Shown here piece after piece: positions 5,358-5,433 of a DNA stretch of 5,433 bases (positions are counted from its first letter, which is position 1; every line of letters starts with the position of its first letter). The position numbers were made by a program, and so were the translations under genes. A model generated the notes under the pieces. It made no database searches and had not been told where the DNA came from. It saw only the letters and a program-made list of their open reading frames with translations. The DNA is from Candidatus Heimdallarchaeota archaeon (lineage in GTDB: Archaea; Asgardarchaeota; Heimdallarchaeia; Heimdallarchaeales; Kariarchaeaceae), in the NCBI GenBank assembly GCA_029882335.1, contig JAOUKW010000292.1:1-5433 (forward strand), given 5' to 3'.

Positions 5358-5433
5358 ATGAGTATAACAAGTAACGTTACAGATGAATTTGTAACAGTAA
5401 ACAAAATTAATCTCCATGTATCTACGTTTGGTG
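5358..5433 (+). CDS. Probable alpha/beta hydrolase (partial, N-terminal 25 residues)
   Basis: An open frame begins at ATG 5358 and runs off the right edge after 25 codons. The in-frame stop TAA at 5352-5354 excludes an earlier start, and no other Met occurs in the visible part. The residues DEFVTVNKINLHVSTFG resemble the first two strands of alpha/beta-hydrolase-fold enzymes, where a pattern such as V-x-V-x-x-x-x-L-H-x-x-x-x-G precedes the oxyanion-hole HG motif. That motif and the catalytic triad would lie beyond the window. A GGGGA (5345-5349) eight bases before the ATG is a poor Shine-Dalgarno match. The gene is divergent from the surface-protein gene across 225 bp. The gene start is fairly likely; the family is a guess from a short match. 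Confidence 0.5.
   Translation, partial: MSITSNVTDEFVTVNKINLHVSTFG

Overview
The window is roughly 70% A+T by eye and reads as archaeal. Two genes have a TATA-like box centred about 25.5 nt upstream of the start codon, and a third has a weaker one at 28.5 nt. This is the geometry of leaderless archaeal transcripts, and clear Shine-Dalgarno sites are absent. A large protein combining receiver-like and longin-like domains, and a heavily sequon-studded surface protein, suggest an Asgard archaeon. The YgfZ-type Fe-S maintenance protein would fit a lineage with oxygen exposure, for example Heimdallarchaeia. The domain-level call (archaeon) is fairly firm. The Asgard placement is inference.

Layout from left to right: (1) the start of a minus-strand FMN-binding split-barrel protein (pyridoxamine 5'-phosphate oxidase-like), cut by the left edge; (2) a 627-residue minus-strand protein built as receiver / longin-like / receiver / longin-like, with no DNA-binding, kinase or other known output domain; (3) a minus-strand YgfZ/IBA57-type protein; (4) a 159-bp divergent intergenic region; (5) a plus-strand M19 (membrane/renal dipeptidase family) metallopeptidase, apparently cytoplasmic; (6) a minus-strand protein with a signal peptide and one C-terminal membrane anchor, of unknown function, whose 3' end overlaps the M19 gene tail to tail by 23 bp; (7) a 225-bp divergent intergenic region containing an 8-bp perfect inverted repeat; (8) the first 25 codons of a plus-strand gene resembling an alpha/beta hydrolase.

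The genes do not look like one operon or pathway. The three leftmost genes share a strand, but the gaps of 84 and 106 bp hold promoter-like sequence, so each is probably transcribed on its own. The most unusual object is the duplicated receiver-longin protein. It looks like an adaptor or sensor in which phosphorylation-type signalling modules have been joined to domains that in Asgard archaea and eukaryotes are typical of small-GTPase and membrane-traffic regulators. No mobile element, CRISPR array, tRNA or rRNA was seen.
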